Source of the DNA: Dactylosporangium aurantiacum
GTDB taxonomy: Bacteria; Actinomycetota; Actinomycetes; Mycobacteriales; Micromonosporaceae
DNA length: 64,000 nucleotides
Direction of reading: 5' to 3'
Assembly: GCF_000716715.1 (NCBI RefSeq)
Contig: NZ_JNYJ01000023.1
Span: 1-64,000 of the forward strand
Shown: one piece after another, positions 8,459-17,452 of the stretch
Position numbering within the stretch: position 1 is the first letter of the stretch
Layout of the letters: the number at the start of each line of letters is the position of its first letter
Translations under genes and position numbers: made by a program
Notes under the pieces: generated by a model
Seen by the model: only the letters and a program-made list of their open reading frames with translations
What the model was told of the DNA's origin: nothing
The model's database searches: none

Positions 8459-9117
8459 CCGGCGGCGCCGAGGCTGCGGTCCTGGGCCGCCGGGCAGGAC
8501 GTCACGCCCACCCGGATGCGGGCCGGGGTCGCGCTCGTCGCCCGCAGGGAGATCCGCGCCCGGCGCGTCCGCCTGGTCGCCGCGGCCGGGGTCGCGACCG
8601 CGCCGGTCCCGGCCGGGGTCGCGGTCGCCGCGCCGGGCCGGCGCTCCGGCCCCTCCCCCACGCACCCGTCCCGTCGTCGGCCCCATCGGCTGCCCCGCCG
8701 TTGCACTGCCGGGTCGAGGCGCTGCCGGGCCCGCACCCGGCGCCGCACGAGTCCGCCGGCGTGAGGGCGCTGGCCGGCCCGTGGGCGGTCGGCCCGGCCG
8801 GGGTACTCGCGCAGCAGGACCGTCCCTCGCCGCCACCCGGCACCGGGCTCTCCGCCGGCCAGCCCGTCGGGCACGTACGGTGGAACCTGGCCACCGGCGC
8901 GGTCGACGAGCTGGGCGCGTTCGCGCCGGACGCGGTCAGCGAGACCGGTGTCGCCTTTGGGGCGGGCACCCGGACACCCGCACGCCGGCGGTCCGGCGCG
9001 ACGGGACGTCACGCCGCCGCCGGTGCTGGACCAGCAGCGCGGCACGCCGTTCCAGTACGGGGGCGCCACCGCCGGCGACCCCAAGGGCCCTCCGACATGG
9101 TGCGCTGGCGCTGCTGA
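8454..9117 (+). pseudogene. Decayed secreted HAF-repeat-like protein gene
   Basis: GTG 8454 overlaps the stop of the sigma remnant, as intact sigma/partner pairs often do. The coding signal is spread over several frames: MRAGVALVARREIRARR in one, then WNLATGAVDELGAFAPDAV, and MVRWRC before TGA 9115-9117. The WNxxTG and VRWRC signatures resemble extracellular HAF-repeat proteins that follow SigE-type factors in this group. No single frame spans the region, so I call it a pseudogene. The family assignment is tentative. Confidence 0.45.
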
Positions 9118-9234
9118 GCCGATCCTGTCCCGGTTTCCGGCGCAATGTCCTTTGTGGAATATGGGGCGACGCCGCACGGCGGTGATCGATACGCTGCGGG
9201 ACGTCGTACTCACCCCCAGCAGAAGGGCACCATA

Positions 9235-11082
9235 TTGCGCATTGAGACCCGCGGATCACGGGGACGCGGGCGGATCGCGGCGAAAGCCCTCATCGCAACG
9301 ACGGTCGCGGCCGCGGCCGTCCTCGTGGGGACCTCGGCGGAAGCAGCCGAGCCGCACTTCTCCTTCACCCCCTCGTTCATCGCGCTCACCGACTCGGCCA
9401 CGCCCGGCACGACGACGTTCTACCCGAACGGCTGGCTGCCGCTCGGCGCGCACGTCGTGGACGGCGCCACCCACAAGACCCGCGTCTACTTCGGGTTCGA
9501 CATCGGCGGCGTCCCCCGCGCCCGGCTGCGCTCGGCGCAGCTGCGCGTGATCGACATGGGCGCCACCGACTGCAGCAAGCCCCGCGCCCTGGAGGGCCGG
9601 CCGGTCGCCGACTTCACCACCGCCAACTCGTGGAACCGCCCGCCGGCGTCGGCCGGCAGCACCGTCACCCCGGTCGCCGAGGCGCCCGGCTGCGAAGCGG
9701 TGATCAACTTCGACCTGACCGCCGGGCTCGACAAGGCCCTGCAGCGCCAGCAGCGCCGCCTGTACGTGGAGATCAAGGTCCCCGGCGGCAAGGAGAACGA
9801 GCTGGCGTACGGCCGCTACCTCGACCAGAACAACTTCCACCTCAACGTGGAGCTGACCAACACGGCCCCGCGGACGCCGACGAAGCTCACGTACGACGGC
9901 GACACGGACTGCTTCGCCGCCACGTACTACGCCGGCACCGACTTCACCGTGCGCGCCGACCAGTCCGACCCGGACGCCGGTGACGCCCTGCGGACCGAGA
10001 TCGAGTACTGGCCGCTGAGCGACCCCGCGGCGACCACGCCGATCCAGACGTTCCAGGGCAGCGGCGGCGACGGGGTGTTCGGCTTCGGCACGATCCAGAT
10101 CGGCGGCCTGGCCGAGGCCGCCTACGGCTGGCACGCCCGCACCTACGACCAGCGCGCCTACTCCGCGTGGAGCGCGGCGTGCACGTTCGTGGTGGACCGC
10201 ACCGTCCCGAACACGCCGGGCGTCTCCTCGACGGACTACCCGGAGAACCCACCGGCACCGACCGGCGAGGTCGGGCACCCGGGCACGTTCACCTTCACCG
10301 CCAACGGGTCCGACGACGTCGTCGAGTTCCTCTACGGCACGTCGCCGTTCTCCCTGTTCCAGCGGGTCGCCGCGGACCACCCGGGCGGCAGCGCGACGGT
10401 CCAGTGGACCCCGCGGGCCACGGGCGTGCAGACGCTGTACGTGGCGAGCCTGGACCGGGCACACCTGCGGTCACCGGCCCGCGCGTACAAGATCAACGTC
10501 CGCAGCTACGGGGTCAACGCCTACCCGACGGGCCAGGCCCCCGACCCGGCCGGCACCCGGGCCGCCGTCGTCACCATGCACTTCGAGACCCAGGCCGGCA
10601 ACGGCCTCACCCGGTTCGCCTACAGCATCGACGGCGGCGCGCAGCAGTTCGCCCCGGTCGGCGCGGACGGCGTCACCGACGTGCAGACCGCGCCGCTCGG
10701 CTTCGGCGAGCACACCCTGACCTACGCCGGTCAGGACAGCGCCGGCACCTCCCACTACGACCCGATCACCACCACGTTCTACGTCCTCGACGCGCCGGCG
10801 ATCACCTCCGACGGCGTCTACCCGATCGACGGCACCGGCGGCGGCGTCGGCGTGGAGGGCGTCTTCACCGTCACGCCGTACGTGGCGGCCGACGTCCAGG
10901 ACGTGCAGTACTTCACCACCAGCGACAGCAACCACCGGACCGTGACCGTCGACGCCGACGGCAAGGCCCGCGTGCACTGGACGCCGACCGAGCCGGGCTG
11001 GACGTACTTCTGGTTCGCGGTGCGCTACACCGACGGCACCGTGTCGTCGTGGCAGTCGTTCGCGGTGACCGTGAACGGCTGA
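9235..11082 (+). CDS. Large secreted Ig-like/DNRLRE-type protein
   Basis: A 615-residue exported protein of unknown function. TTG 9235 is preferred as start: AAGGG (9223-9227) sits 7 nt upstream, and it gives a classic signal peptide (basic RIETRGSRGRGR, hydrophobic core, AEAAE cleavage about residue 38). The first third (YFGFDIGGV, LRVIDMG, FTTANSWNRPP) looks like a DNRLRE-type cell-wall domain. At least three Ig-like beta modules follow (DYPENPP...FTFTANGSDDV, VVTMHFETQAGNG, ITSDGVYPIDG). No catalytic motif is visible. A hairpin follows the stop. Confidence 0.75.
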   Translation: MRIETRGSRGRGRIAAKALIATTVAAAAVLVGTSAEAAEPHFSFTPSFIALTDSATPGTTTFYPNGWLPLGAHVVDGATHKTRVYFGFDIGGVPRARLRSAQLRVIDMGATDCSKPRALEGRPVADFTTANSWNRPPASAGSTVTPVAEAPGCEAVINFDLTAGLDKALQRQQRRLYVEIKVPGGKENELAYGRYLDQNNFHLNVELTNTAPRTPTKLTYDGDTDCFAATYYAGTDFTVRADQSDPDAGDALRTEIEYWPLSDPAATTPIQTFQGSGGDGVFGFGTIQIGGLAEAAYGWHARTYDQRAYSAWSAACTFVVDRTVPNTPGVSSTDYPENPPAPTGEVGHPGTFTFTANGSDDVVEFLYGTSPFSLFQRVAADHPGGSATVQWTPRATGVQTLYVASLDRAHLRSPARAYKINVRSYGVNAYPTGQAPDPAGTRAAVVTMHFETQAGNGLTRFAYSIDGGAQQFAPVGADGVTDVQTAPLGFGEHTLTYAGQDSAGTSHYDPITTTFYVLDAPAITSDGVYPIDGTGGGVGVEGVFTVTPYVAADVQDVQYFTTSDSNHRTVTVDADGKARVHWTPTEPGWTYFWFAVRYTDGTVSSWQSFAVTVNG

Positions 11083-11093
11083 ACCTTTTTCCA

Positions 11094-11134
11094 GGGCGGC
11101 CCGGCCTCATCGGTATCTTGAGGGCGGGCCGCCC
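11094..11134 (+). terminator. Putative hairpin terminator
   Basis: A 10-bp stem (11094-11103 with 11125-11134) and a 21-nt loop follow the secreted-protein stop by 12 bp. Confidence 0.5.
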
Positions 11135-11154
11135 GTTCGGGTGGTGAATGGGCG

Positions 11155-11514
11155 ATGAATTACACTGATGTCCGGGACCATCTGCCGCTGCGCATCGAGC
11201 GGCTGTTCGAGCCGTGGTCATACGAGCTGCCCCGGCGGCGGCTGGAGCTGCGCACCGGGGGTGACCGGGAGACCGGGCAGCGGCTGTGCGTGGTCTTCTA
11301 CGAGGTGATGGCGATGCAGGTGCGGCGCTCCTACCGGCAGCTCGTGATCGCCGAGGCGACCGACACGGCGGCCATCGACCGCTTCGCCGCGGTCCCGGAG
11401 CGGATCAGCCACACCGTGCTGCGGCTGGCCGTCGGCGACGACGAGCACCAGGGCTTCGTGGTGTGCGCCGCCCTGATGCTCGAGACGGTGCCGTTCGAGC
11501 CGATCCCGCGATGA
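11155..11514 (+). CDS. Hypothetical protein
   Basis: A 119-residue acidic, soluble protein with no signal peptide, membrane segment or motif I recognise. It contains two Tyr/Arg-rich strands (YEVMAMQVRRSYRQL) and ends VPFEPIPR. Codon use is normal for the window and the frame is clean, so it is probably a real gene. A weak GGGCG precedes ATG 11155. The next gene has its own promoter-like box, so it may be monocistronic. Confidence 0.6.
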   Translation: MNYTDVRDHLPLRIERLFEPWSYELPRRRLELRTGGDRETGQRLCVVFYEVMAMQVRRSYRQLVIAEATDTAAIDRFAAVPERISHTVLRLAVGDDEHQGFVVCAALMLETVPFEPIPR

Positions 11515-11537
11515 GCGGTGCCACGCGCCCTAGGCAC

Positions 11538-11543
11538 TAGGCT
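11538..11543 (+). promoter_or_regulatory. -10 box for leaderless transcription
   Basis: TAGGCT lies 7 nt before ATG 11551, with no Shine-Dalgarno sequence between them. This is the usual arrangement for a leaderless actinomycete mRNA. Confidence 0.55.
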
Positions 11544-11550
11544 CGTGGTC

Positions 11551-12678
11551 ATGCGGGACGTGGCGGCCGAGGCGGTGGCGCTGCTGGCCGACCTGGTCCG
11601 GATCGACAGCGTCAACCCGGGCCTGGTCCCGGGCGCCGCCGGTGAGGCTCGGATCGTCGCGCACCTCCGCTCGCGGCTGGACCGCGCCGGCTTCACCACC
11701 ACGGTGGTGCCCGCGCCCGGGCGCGACGACCGGCCCAGCCTGGTGGCGGTGCCGCCCGGGCCGGCGGACCGGCCGACGGTCGTGCTCAACGGCCACCTCG
11801 ACACCGTCGGCGTCACCGGCATGCCGGCGCCGTTCACGCCCCGGGTCGACGGGGACCGGCTCTTCGGCCGCGGCGCCGCCGACATGAAGGGCGGCGCCGC
11901 CGCGCTCGTCGCCGCCGCCGAGCACCTGGTGGCGGCGGACGCGCCGGTGCGCCCGGTGCTCGCGCTCGTCGCCGACGAGGAGGACGCGAGCCTCGGCAGC
12001 GAGGCCGTCATCGCCGCGCTGCCCGGGCTCGGGATCCGGCCCGACGCCTGCCTGATCGCCGAGCCGACCGACCTCGCCCCGACCAGTTCGCTGCGCGGGT
12101 TCGCGGTGGTGCGGGTGACGTTCACCGGCCGCGCCGCGCACAGCTCGCAGGCCGACCTCGGGGTCAACGCCGTCACCCACCTCGGCCGGCTGCTGCACGC
12201 CGTCGACGGCGCCGCCGCCGCGGTCCGCGCCGCCGGCGGCGACCTCATGGTGACGGTCGCGCACGGCGGCCGGTCGCCGTTCGTGGTGCCCGACCACGCC
12301 GAGTGCCTGGTCGAGCTGCGCACCCCGGCGGGCCGCCCCGCCGCAGGCGCGCTCGACGAGGTGCGTGCCCTGCTCGACCCGCGCTGGCCCGCCACCGCCG
12401 AGCTGGTCGCGCACCGCGACGGCTGGCGGCTCGACGGGACCGGCCCGGCCGCGGCCCTGTCCCGCCGGCTCGGCGAGCGGCTCGGCACCGGGGCCACGTT
12501 CGACGCGCCGTACTGGATGGAAGCGCCACTGTGGCAGCGGCTCTGCCCCACCCTGATCTGCGGCCCCTCCGGCGGCGGGCTGCACGCGGTCGACGAATGG
12601 GTCGACCTGCGCCAGGTCCGCGCCTTCGCCGCCGCACTGACGGGCGTGCTCACGCAGTGGCGCCCCGATGCCGACTGA
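11551..12678 (+). CDS. M20 family metallopeptidase (ArgE/DapE/CPG2-like deacylase)
   Basis: This 375-residue enzyme has the M20 zinc ligands in order: NGHLDTVG (about 84-91), GRGAADMKGG (about 108-117), DEEDASLGS (about 144-152) and AEPTD (about 169-173). Its dimerisation domain includes GRAAHSSQ. Family members remove N-acyl groups or C-terminal residues from amino acids or peptides. The last 11 bp overlap a PLP-dependent decarboxylase gene. A joint route in which the deacylase frees a basic amino acid that is then decarboxylated is inferred from this coupling only. Confidence 0.8.
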   Translation: MRDVAAEAVALLADLVRIDSVNPGLVPGAAGEARIVAHLRSRLDRAGFTTTVVPAPGRDDRPSLVAVPPGPADRPTVVLNGHLDTVGVTGMPAPFTPRVDGDRLFGRGAADMKGGAAALVAAAEHLVAADAPVRPVLALVADEEDASLGSEAVIAALPGLGIRPDACLIAEPTDLAPTSSLRGFAVVRVTFTGRAAHSSQADLGVNAVTHLGRLLHAVDGAAAAVRAAGGDLMVTVAHGGRSPFVVPDHAECLVELRTPAGRPAAGALDEVRALLDPRWPATAELVAHRDGWRLDGTGPAAALSRRLGERLGTGATFDAPYWMEAPLWQRLCPTLICGPSGGGLHAVDEWVDLRQVRAFAAALTGVLTQWRPDAD

Positions 12679-14089
12679 CCCGCGCGGGCTGCGCGGCGAC
12701 GCGCCGCTGCTGGACGCCTGGCTGCGCTTCGGTGAGCGCACCCCCGCGCCGTTCACCATCCCGGGCCACAAGCAGCGCACCGACCTCGTCGGCGACGTGG
12801 TCGCCGGTGACGTGCCGCTGTACGCCGGCCTCGACACGATGAAGCTCAGCACCGGCGTGCTCGCCGACGCCGAGTCCCGCGCCGCGCGGCTGTGGGGCGC
12901 GGACCTGTGCCGCTTCTCCACCGGCGGCGCCACCCACGCCAACCAGGCCGTCGCCCTGGCCGTCGCGGCCGACGGCGACCGGGTCGTGGTGAGCCGCACC
13001 CTGCACCGGTCGCTGCTGCTCGGCCTCGTCCTGGCCGGCCTGACCCCGGTCTGGGTGCGCCCCGACGTCGACCCCGCCACCGGCCTGCCGCTGGGCGTCG
13101 CCCCGGCGACCGTCCGGCGGGCCCTGGCCGCACACCCCGACGCGCGGGCCGTGTTCGTCGGCGACCCGTCCTACGTCGGCACCGTCGGCGACGTCGCCGG
13201 CCTCGCCGCCGCCGCCCACGAGGCCGGCTGGCCCCTCATCGTCGACGCCGCCTGGGCCGCCCACTTCGGCTTCCACCCCGCCCTGCCCCGCCACCCGCTC
13301 CAGCTCGGCGCCGACGTCATGGTGACCAGCGCGCACAAGACCCTGCCCGCCTGGAGCCAGGCGGCGCTCGTCCTGGCCCGCACCGGCCGCGTCGACCCGG
13401 CCCGCCTGGACGCCGGCGTCGAGGCGACCGCCACCACCAGCCCCGCCGGCGCGATCCTCGCCAGCACCGACGCCGCCCGCGCCCTGCTCCGCCGCGACGG
13501 CGAGGCCCTGCTCGGCGACGCGATCACGGCCACCGCCGAGGCCCGCGACCGGTTGCGCGCCGTCGACGGGCTCACCGTCCTGGACGGTCCCGCGGTCGAC
13601 CCGCTGAAGCTGACGCTGCTGCTGGCCGGTACCGGCGCGGACGGCAATCTGGTCGAGCGGGACCTTCTGGCCGCGGGGCTGCCGGTCGAGTCGGCCGACC
13701 GGGACGTCCTGGTCGCCGTTGTCTCCCTGGCCGACACCCACGGGTCCCTGACCCGCCTCACCACGGCGCTGACCGGGTCGCTGCACCGCCACCGTGGCGC
13801 GCCGCGGCCGGTGGTCGGGTCGGCGGTGTACCAGGTCGACCCGGTCCAGGCGATGCCGCCCAGGCAGGCCTTCTTCGCCGCCGTCGAGACGCTGCCGACC
13901 GCGCGGACCGTCGGCCGGGTCTGCGCGGAGCTCGTCGCGCCGTACCCGCCTGGCATCCCGATCCTCGCGCCCGGCGAGCAGGTCACGGCGGAGGTGCTCG
14001 GCGCGCTCGAGGAGGCCCGGCGCGCGGGGGTGCGGATCGCCTACGCCGCCGACCCGTCCCTCGCCACGCTGCGGGTCGTCAACAGCTGA
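12668..14089 (+). CDS. Orn/Lys/Arg decarboxylase-like fold-type I PLP enzyme
   Basis: A 473-residue protein of the group III Orn/Lys/Arg decarboxylase family. It contains FTIPGHKQ near the N-terminus, STGGATHANQA for PLP phosphate contacts, the IVDAAWAAHFGF aspartate region and the Schiff-base lysine in SAHKTLPAWSQ (about residue 225). The C-terminal domain carries YPPGIPILAPGE, diagnostic for the family. Members decarboxylate basic amino acids to polyamines or cadaverine, and some are involved in peptide natural products. It overlaps the M20 gene by 11 bp, so the two are co-expressed. Confidence 0.8.
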   Translation: MPTDPRGLRGDAPLLDAWLRFGERTPAPFTIPGHKQRTDLVGDVVAGDVPLYAGLDTMKLSTGVLADAESRAARLWGADLCRFSTGGATHANQAVALAVAADGDRVVVSRTLHRSLLLGLVLAGLTPVWVRPDVDPATGLPLGVAPATVRRALAAHPDARAVFVGDPSYVGTVGDVAGLAAAAHEAGWPLIVDAAWAAHFGFHPALPRHPLQLGADVMVTSAHKTLPAWSQAALVLARTGRVDPARLDAGVEATATTSPAGAILASTDAARALLRRDGEALLGDAITATAEARDRLRAVDGLTVLDGPAVDPLKLTLLLAGTGADGNLVERDLLAAGLPVESADRDVLVAVVSLADTHGSLTRLTTALTGSLHRHRGAPRPVVGSAVYQVDPVQAMPPRQAFFAAVETLPTARTVGRVCAELVAPYPPGIPILAPGEQVTAEVLGALEEARRAGVRIAYAADPSLATLRVVNS

Positions 14090-14195
14090 ACACGTTCGGG
14101 TGACAACATGATCACGAACGGTGGATGGATGCTTCTACACTGTCCCGCGAACACCATGCGCTGAGCGCGCGTTGGCCGTGGCGGGAGGGTGTGGG

Positions 14196-14576
14196 ATGCC
14201 GAGTCGCAGTCGTGGCTGGGTCTGGGCCGGACGGATCGTCTTCGCTGTCCTGGTCGCCGCAGTGGTCGTCTACCTGGTGCTGGCCGGCCCGGACGAGGCG
14301 AACCAGTTCGCGGCCGGTGCTGGGCTTGTGGTGGCGTTGCTGGCGTTGGCCGCGCCGTATCTGTTGCCTGTTGCGGGAGGAGCGGCACCGATGCTGGAAC
14401 CGGACCGGGCCGAAGATACCGGCAACGCACGAGCCGCCGCCGGTGGGCAGGCGAACACCGGCGCTGACATCACCGGCGACGGCGGCCCGGCGCAGGTGGT
14501 CAGGTCCGGCGACGCGACCGCGGACGGGCCTGGCTCGACCGCCAACACCGGTATCGTGCGCCGTCCCCGCCCATGA
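14196..14576 (+). CDS. Small two-helix membrane protein paired with NB-ARC gene
   Basis: ATG 14196 has GGGAGGGT 5 nt upstream. The 126-residue product has two hydrophobic helices (about 13-32 and 38-62). A Gly/Ala/Asn/Thr-rich tail (about 75-122) follows, with patterns such as GNARAAAGGQANTG and SGDATADGPGSTANTG. The N-terminus of the downstream NB-ARC protein has a related stretch (SGSATANHGGTAVSGI). The genes overlap as ATGA, so the two products are probably made together. I know no assigned function. It could be a membrane anchor, sensor or toxic effector for the ATPase. Confidence 0.6.
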   Translation: MPSRSRGWVWAGRIVFAVLVAAVVVYLVLAGPDEANQFAAGAGLVVALLALAAPYLLPVAGGAAPMLEPDRAEDTGNARAAAGGQANTGADITGDGGPAQVVRSGDATADGPGSTANTGIVRRPRP

Positions 14577-17095
14577 CCGACCTCGCCAAACCGATGCCTG
14601 CCACCCCCGCCGGTGAAGGCGGGGCCAGTGTCACGGACTCCGGTAGCGCCACCGCCAACCACGGCGGCACCGCAGTCAGCGGCATCGTCAACGGCGGCAT
14701 CAAGAATGAGCATCACGAGCACTACCACGCAGGCCCGGCCTCGCCGATCGTGTGGCCGGTCCAGATCGGCCGGCCACCAGCGCTGGCCTCAGCGTTTCAG
14801 CCACGTGAAAGCCTGCGGGCGCAGATCCGCGCCGCCCGCAGCGACGGCTCCGACGTCGTGCTCACCCAACACTCCACCAGCACGGCCGCCGCGGTGGACG
14901 TCCTCGCCGGCGGCGGTGGGGTCGGTAAAACCCAGCTCGCCGCCTGGTTCGCCCACCACGCCATCCGAGAACAGACCGCCGACCTGGTCATGTGGGTAAC
15001 TGCCGGGACCGAGGACCAAATCATCGCCGCCTACGCCCGCGCGGCCACCCGACTCAACCTTCCCGGCGCCATCGGCGCCGACCCCGCAGGCGACGCCACC
15101 GCATTCTGCGAATGGCTGCACACCACCGACCGGCGCTGGATCATCGTCCTGGACGACGTCACCGACGCTGCCCACCTCCAACGATGGTGGCCACCGGCCG
15201 GCGGCAATGGGTGGACCATTGCCACCACGCGACTCCGCACCGCTGCCATCACCAGCAGCGGACGACGCCGCATCAACATCGACGTCTACGCCCTCGACGA
15301 ATCGATGGCCTACCTCGCCCAACGCCTCACCAGCGAAGGCCTCGCTCAACTGCTCGACGACCAAACCGCCGATCTCACCGAAACGCTGGGCCACCTCCCC
15401 CTGGCGCTGGCGCACGCCGCCGCATACATGATCAACGAAGCCGAGACGTGCACCGCTTACCTCAATCGATATACCACCGGTCGGCAGCGGCTGACCGAAC
15501 TCATGCCCGCTGACGCCGAACCGGACGCCTACGGCCGGCCCATCGATGTCACCTTGCTGCTCAACCTCACCGCCGCCAACGCAACTACCCCGATCGGGCT
15601 CGCCCGCCCGGCACTCGAACTCGCCGCACTCCTCGACCCCGCCGGACACCCCGACGACCTTTGGACCACGCCCGCGATCACGGAGTACCTCACTGCCCAG
15701 CGCAACCCAAACAACGCTTCCCAACCCGATGAGCCAGCAACACCTGTCACCACTGACCAGGCCCGTGCCGTCGTGCGGCTGCTGCACCGCTACGGACTGC
15801 TCACCCACACCCCCACCGACGGACCCCGCGCCGTGCGCATCCACGCCCTCACCGCACGAGCCACACGCGAACGCACCACCACCAACACCGCAGTGACCGC
15901 CCACGCCGCCGCCGACGCCCTAAAACACCTCTGGCCCGCAAACGATCACACACTCCAAGCCGCGCCATTGGTGCAAGCGCTTCGCGCCAACACCACCGCC
16001 CTGCACACCAATGCCAGCGCAGCACTCTGGCAACCCGACGGACACCCCCTGCTCTACACCGTAGGCAATAGCCTCCTCAACGCCGGCCTCCACACCACCG
16101 CCACCACCTACTGGCACACTCTCACCCAACATGCCCACACCCATCTTGGACCCGACCACCCCGACACTCTCACCGCTCGCGCCAACCTCGCCTTCTCCTA
16201 CTGGCAGGCCGGCCGCACCACCGAGGCCATCACCATCGAAGAACAGGTCCTCACCGACCGCGAACGCATCCTCGGATCCGACCACTCAGACACCATCCGC
16301 GCCCGCGCCAACCTCGCCGTCTCCTACTGGCAGGCCGGCCGCACCACCGAGGCCATCACCATCCAAGAACAGGTCCTCACCGACCGCGAACGCATCCTCG
16401 GATCCGACCACCCGAACACTATCCGCGCCCGCGGCAACCTCGCGGCCTCCTACCGGCAAGCCGGGCGCACCAACGACGCCGTCACCCTCAACGAACAGGT
16501 CCTCGCAGACAGCGAACGCATCCTCGGACCCGACCACCCCGCCACCATCCGCGCCCGCGGCAACCTCGCCGTCTCTTACCAGCAGACCGGGCGCACCAAC
16601 GACGCCCTCACCCTCAACGAACAAGTCGCCACCGACCGCGAACGCATCCTCGGACCCGAGCACCCCGACACCATCCGCGCCCGCGCCAACCTCGCCGCCT
16701 CCTACCGGCAAGCCGGGCGCACCAGCGACGCCATCCCAATCGAAGAACAGGTCCTCACCGACTTCGAACGCATCCTCGGACCCGAGCACCCCGACACCGT
16801 CACCGCCCGCGGCAACCTCGCCGCCTCGTACGGGCAGGCCGGGCGCACCAGCGACGCTATCCCCATCGAAGAACAGGTCCTCGCAGACCGTGAACGCATC
16901 CTCGGACCCGACCACCCCGACACCCTCAACGCCCGCGGCAACCTCGCCGCCTCCTGCTGGCAGGCCGGGCGAACCAACGACGCCATCACCCTTCTGCGGG
17001 CCGTCGTCAGCGATAGCGAACGCGTGCTCGGACCTCAGCACCCGAGCACGATCACCGCGATCGCCGCCCTCCACACCTGGACAACCAGCCAGTAA
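14573..17095 (+). CDS. NB-ARC (STAND) ATPase with C-terminal TPR array
   Basis: The protein has 840 residues. A Gly/Ser/Thr-rich N-terminus (about 14-45) precedes the NB-ARC domain. That domain has the P-loop GGGGVGKT (113-120), Walker B IIVLDDV (about 190-196) and the helix-capping GHLPLALAHAA (273-283). A winged-helix region (about 330-440) follows. From about 483 there are 42-residue TPR units with the core NLAxSYxQAGRT; seven full copies run from 525 and a partial one ends the protein. STAND ATPases switch when a ligand binds the repeats. Many act in regulation, antibiotic control or phage defence. Codons use A at third positions (GAA, CAA) much more than neighbours, hinting at a different origin. 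Confidence 0.85.
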   Translation: MTDLAKPMPATPAGEGGASVTDSGSATANHGGTAVSGIVNGGIKNEHHEHYHAGPASPIVWPVQIGRPPALASAFQPRESLRAQIRAARSDGSDVVLTQHSTSTAAAVDVLAGGGGVGKTQLAAWFAHHAIREQTADLVMWVTAGTEDQIIAAYARAATRLNLPGAIGADPAGDATAFCEWLHTTDRRWIIVLDDVTDAAHLQRWWPPAGGNGWTIATTRLRTAAITSSGRRRINIDVYALDESMAYLAQRLTSEGLAQLLDDQTADLTETLGHLPLALAHAAAYMINEAETCTAYLNRYTTGRQRLTELMPADAEPDAYGRPIDVTLLLNLTAANATTPIGLARPALELAALLDPAGHPDDLWTTPAITEYLTAQRNPNNASQPDEPATPVTTDQARAVVRLLHRYGLLTHTPTDGPRAVRIHALTARATRERTTTNTAVTAHAAADALKHLWPANDHTLQAAPLVQALRANTTALHTNASAALWQPDGHPLLYTVGNSLLNAGLHTTATTYWHTLTQHAHTHLGPDHPDTLTARANLAFSYWQAGRTTEAITIEEQVLTDRERILGSDHSDTIRARANLAVSYWQAGRTTEAITIQEQVLTDRERILGSDHPNTIRARGNLAASYRQAGRTNDAVTLNEQVLADSERILGPDHPATIRARGNLAVSYQQTGRTNDALTLNEQVATDRERILGPEHPDTIRARANLAASYRQAGRTSDAIPIEEQVLTDFERILGPEHPDTVTARGNLAASYGQAGRTSDAIPIEEQVLADRERILGPDHPDTLNARGNLAASCWQAGRTNDAITLLRAVVSDSERVLGPQHPSTITAIAALHTWTTSQ
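16145..17026 (+). repeat. Seven 126-bp coding tandem repeats (TPR units)
   Basis: The marker CGCATCCTCGG recurs at 16265, 16391 and 16517 and then every 126 bp to 16895, with a diverged form at 17021. Units one and two are almost identical at the DNA level, pointing to recent expansion. Confidence 0.85.
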
Positions 17096-17452
17096 CGTTT
17101 CGGCACGGACCGGAACGGCAGCCACCAATTCGAGCCGATGACTCGCTACTCTCGCGTCGTGGGACGATAGCGTCTGAATTCGGGCCACCGGTAGCCGCCA
17201 GGAAGTGAAGAGCCGGACGAGAGCAGGGCCGAGCCTGCCGTCTTCCCGCTACTGGGTCGACATGTCGTTCACGGGCCTGTGGATGACCCCGTCGGTAGGC
17301 CGATCGTCCTTCCGGACCCCGCACGACTTGCAGTAGCCGCAGCCCTGGAGCGAGTACGACCCGGACAACAACCGCGTCACCGGGCCGGCTGGGTTAGGAT
17401 ATCGACGCCGGGCGTTGTCCGGTCGAGCGACGCCCGGGAGATCGGGGACCCC
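17096..17452 (+). promoter_or_regulatory. Gene-free interval with a -10 box for the zinc-ribbon gene
   Basis: No open frame here looks coding. TAGGAT at 17395-17400 is a good -10 element. It would start a leader of about 45 nt before GTG 17453. No convincing -35 or terminator hairpin for the NB-ARC gene is visible. Confidence 0.4.

Noticed and set aside
16139..17095. Regular 126-bp repeats as a CRISPR array
   Set aside because: The repeats are coding TPR units with no spacers, and no cas genes are near.
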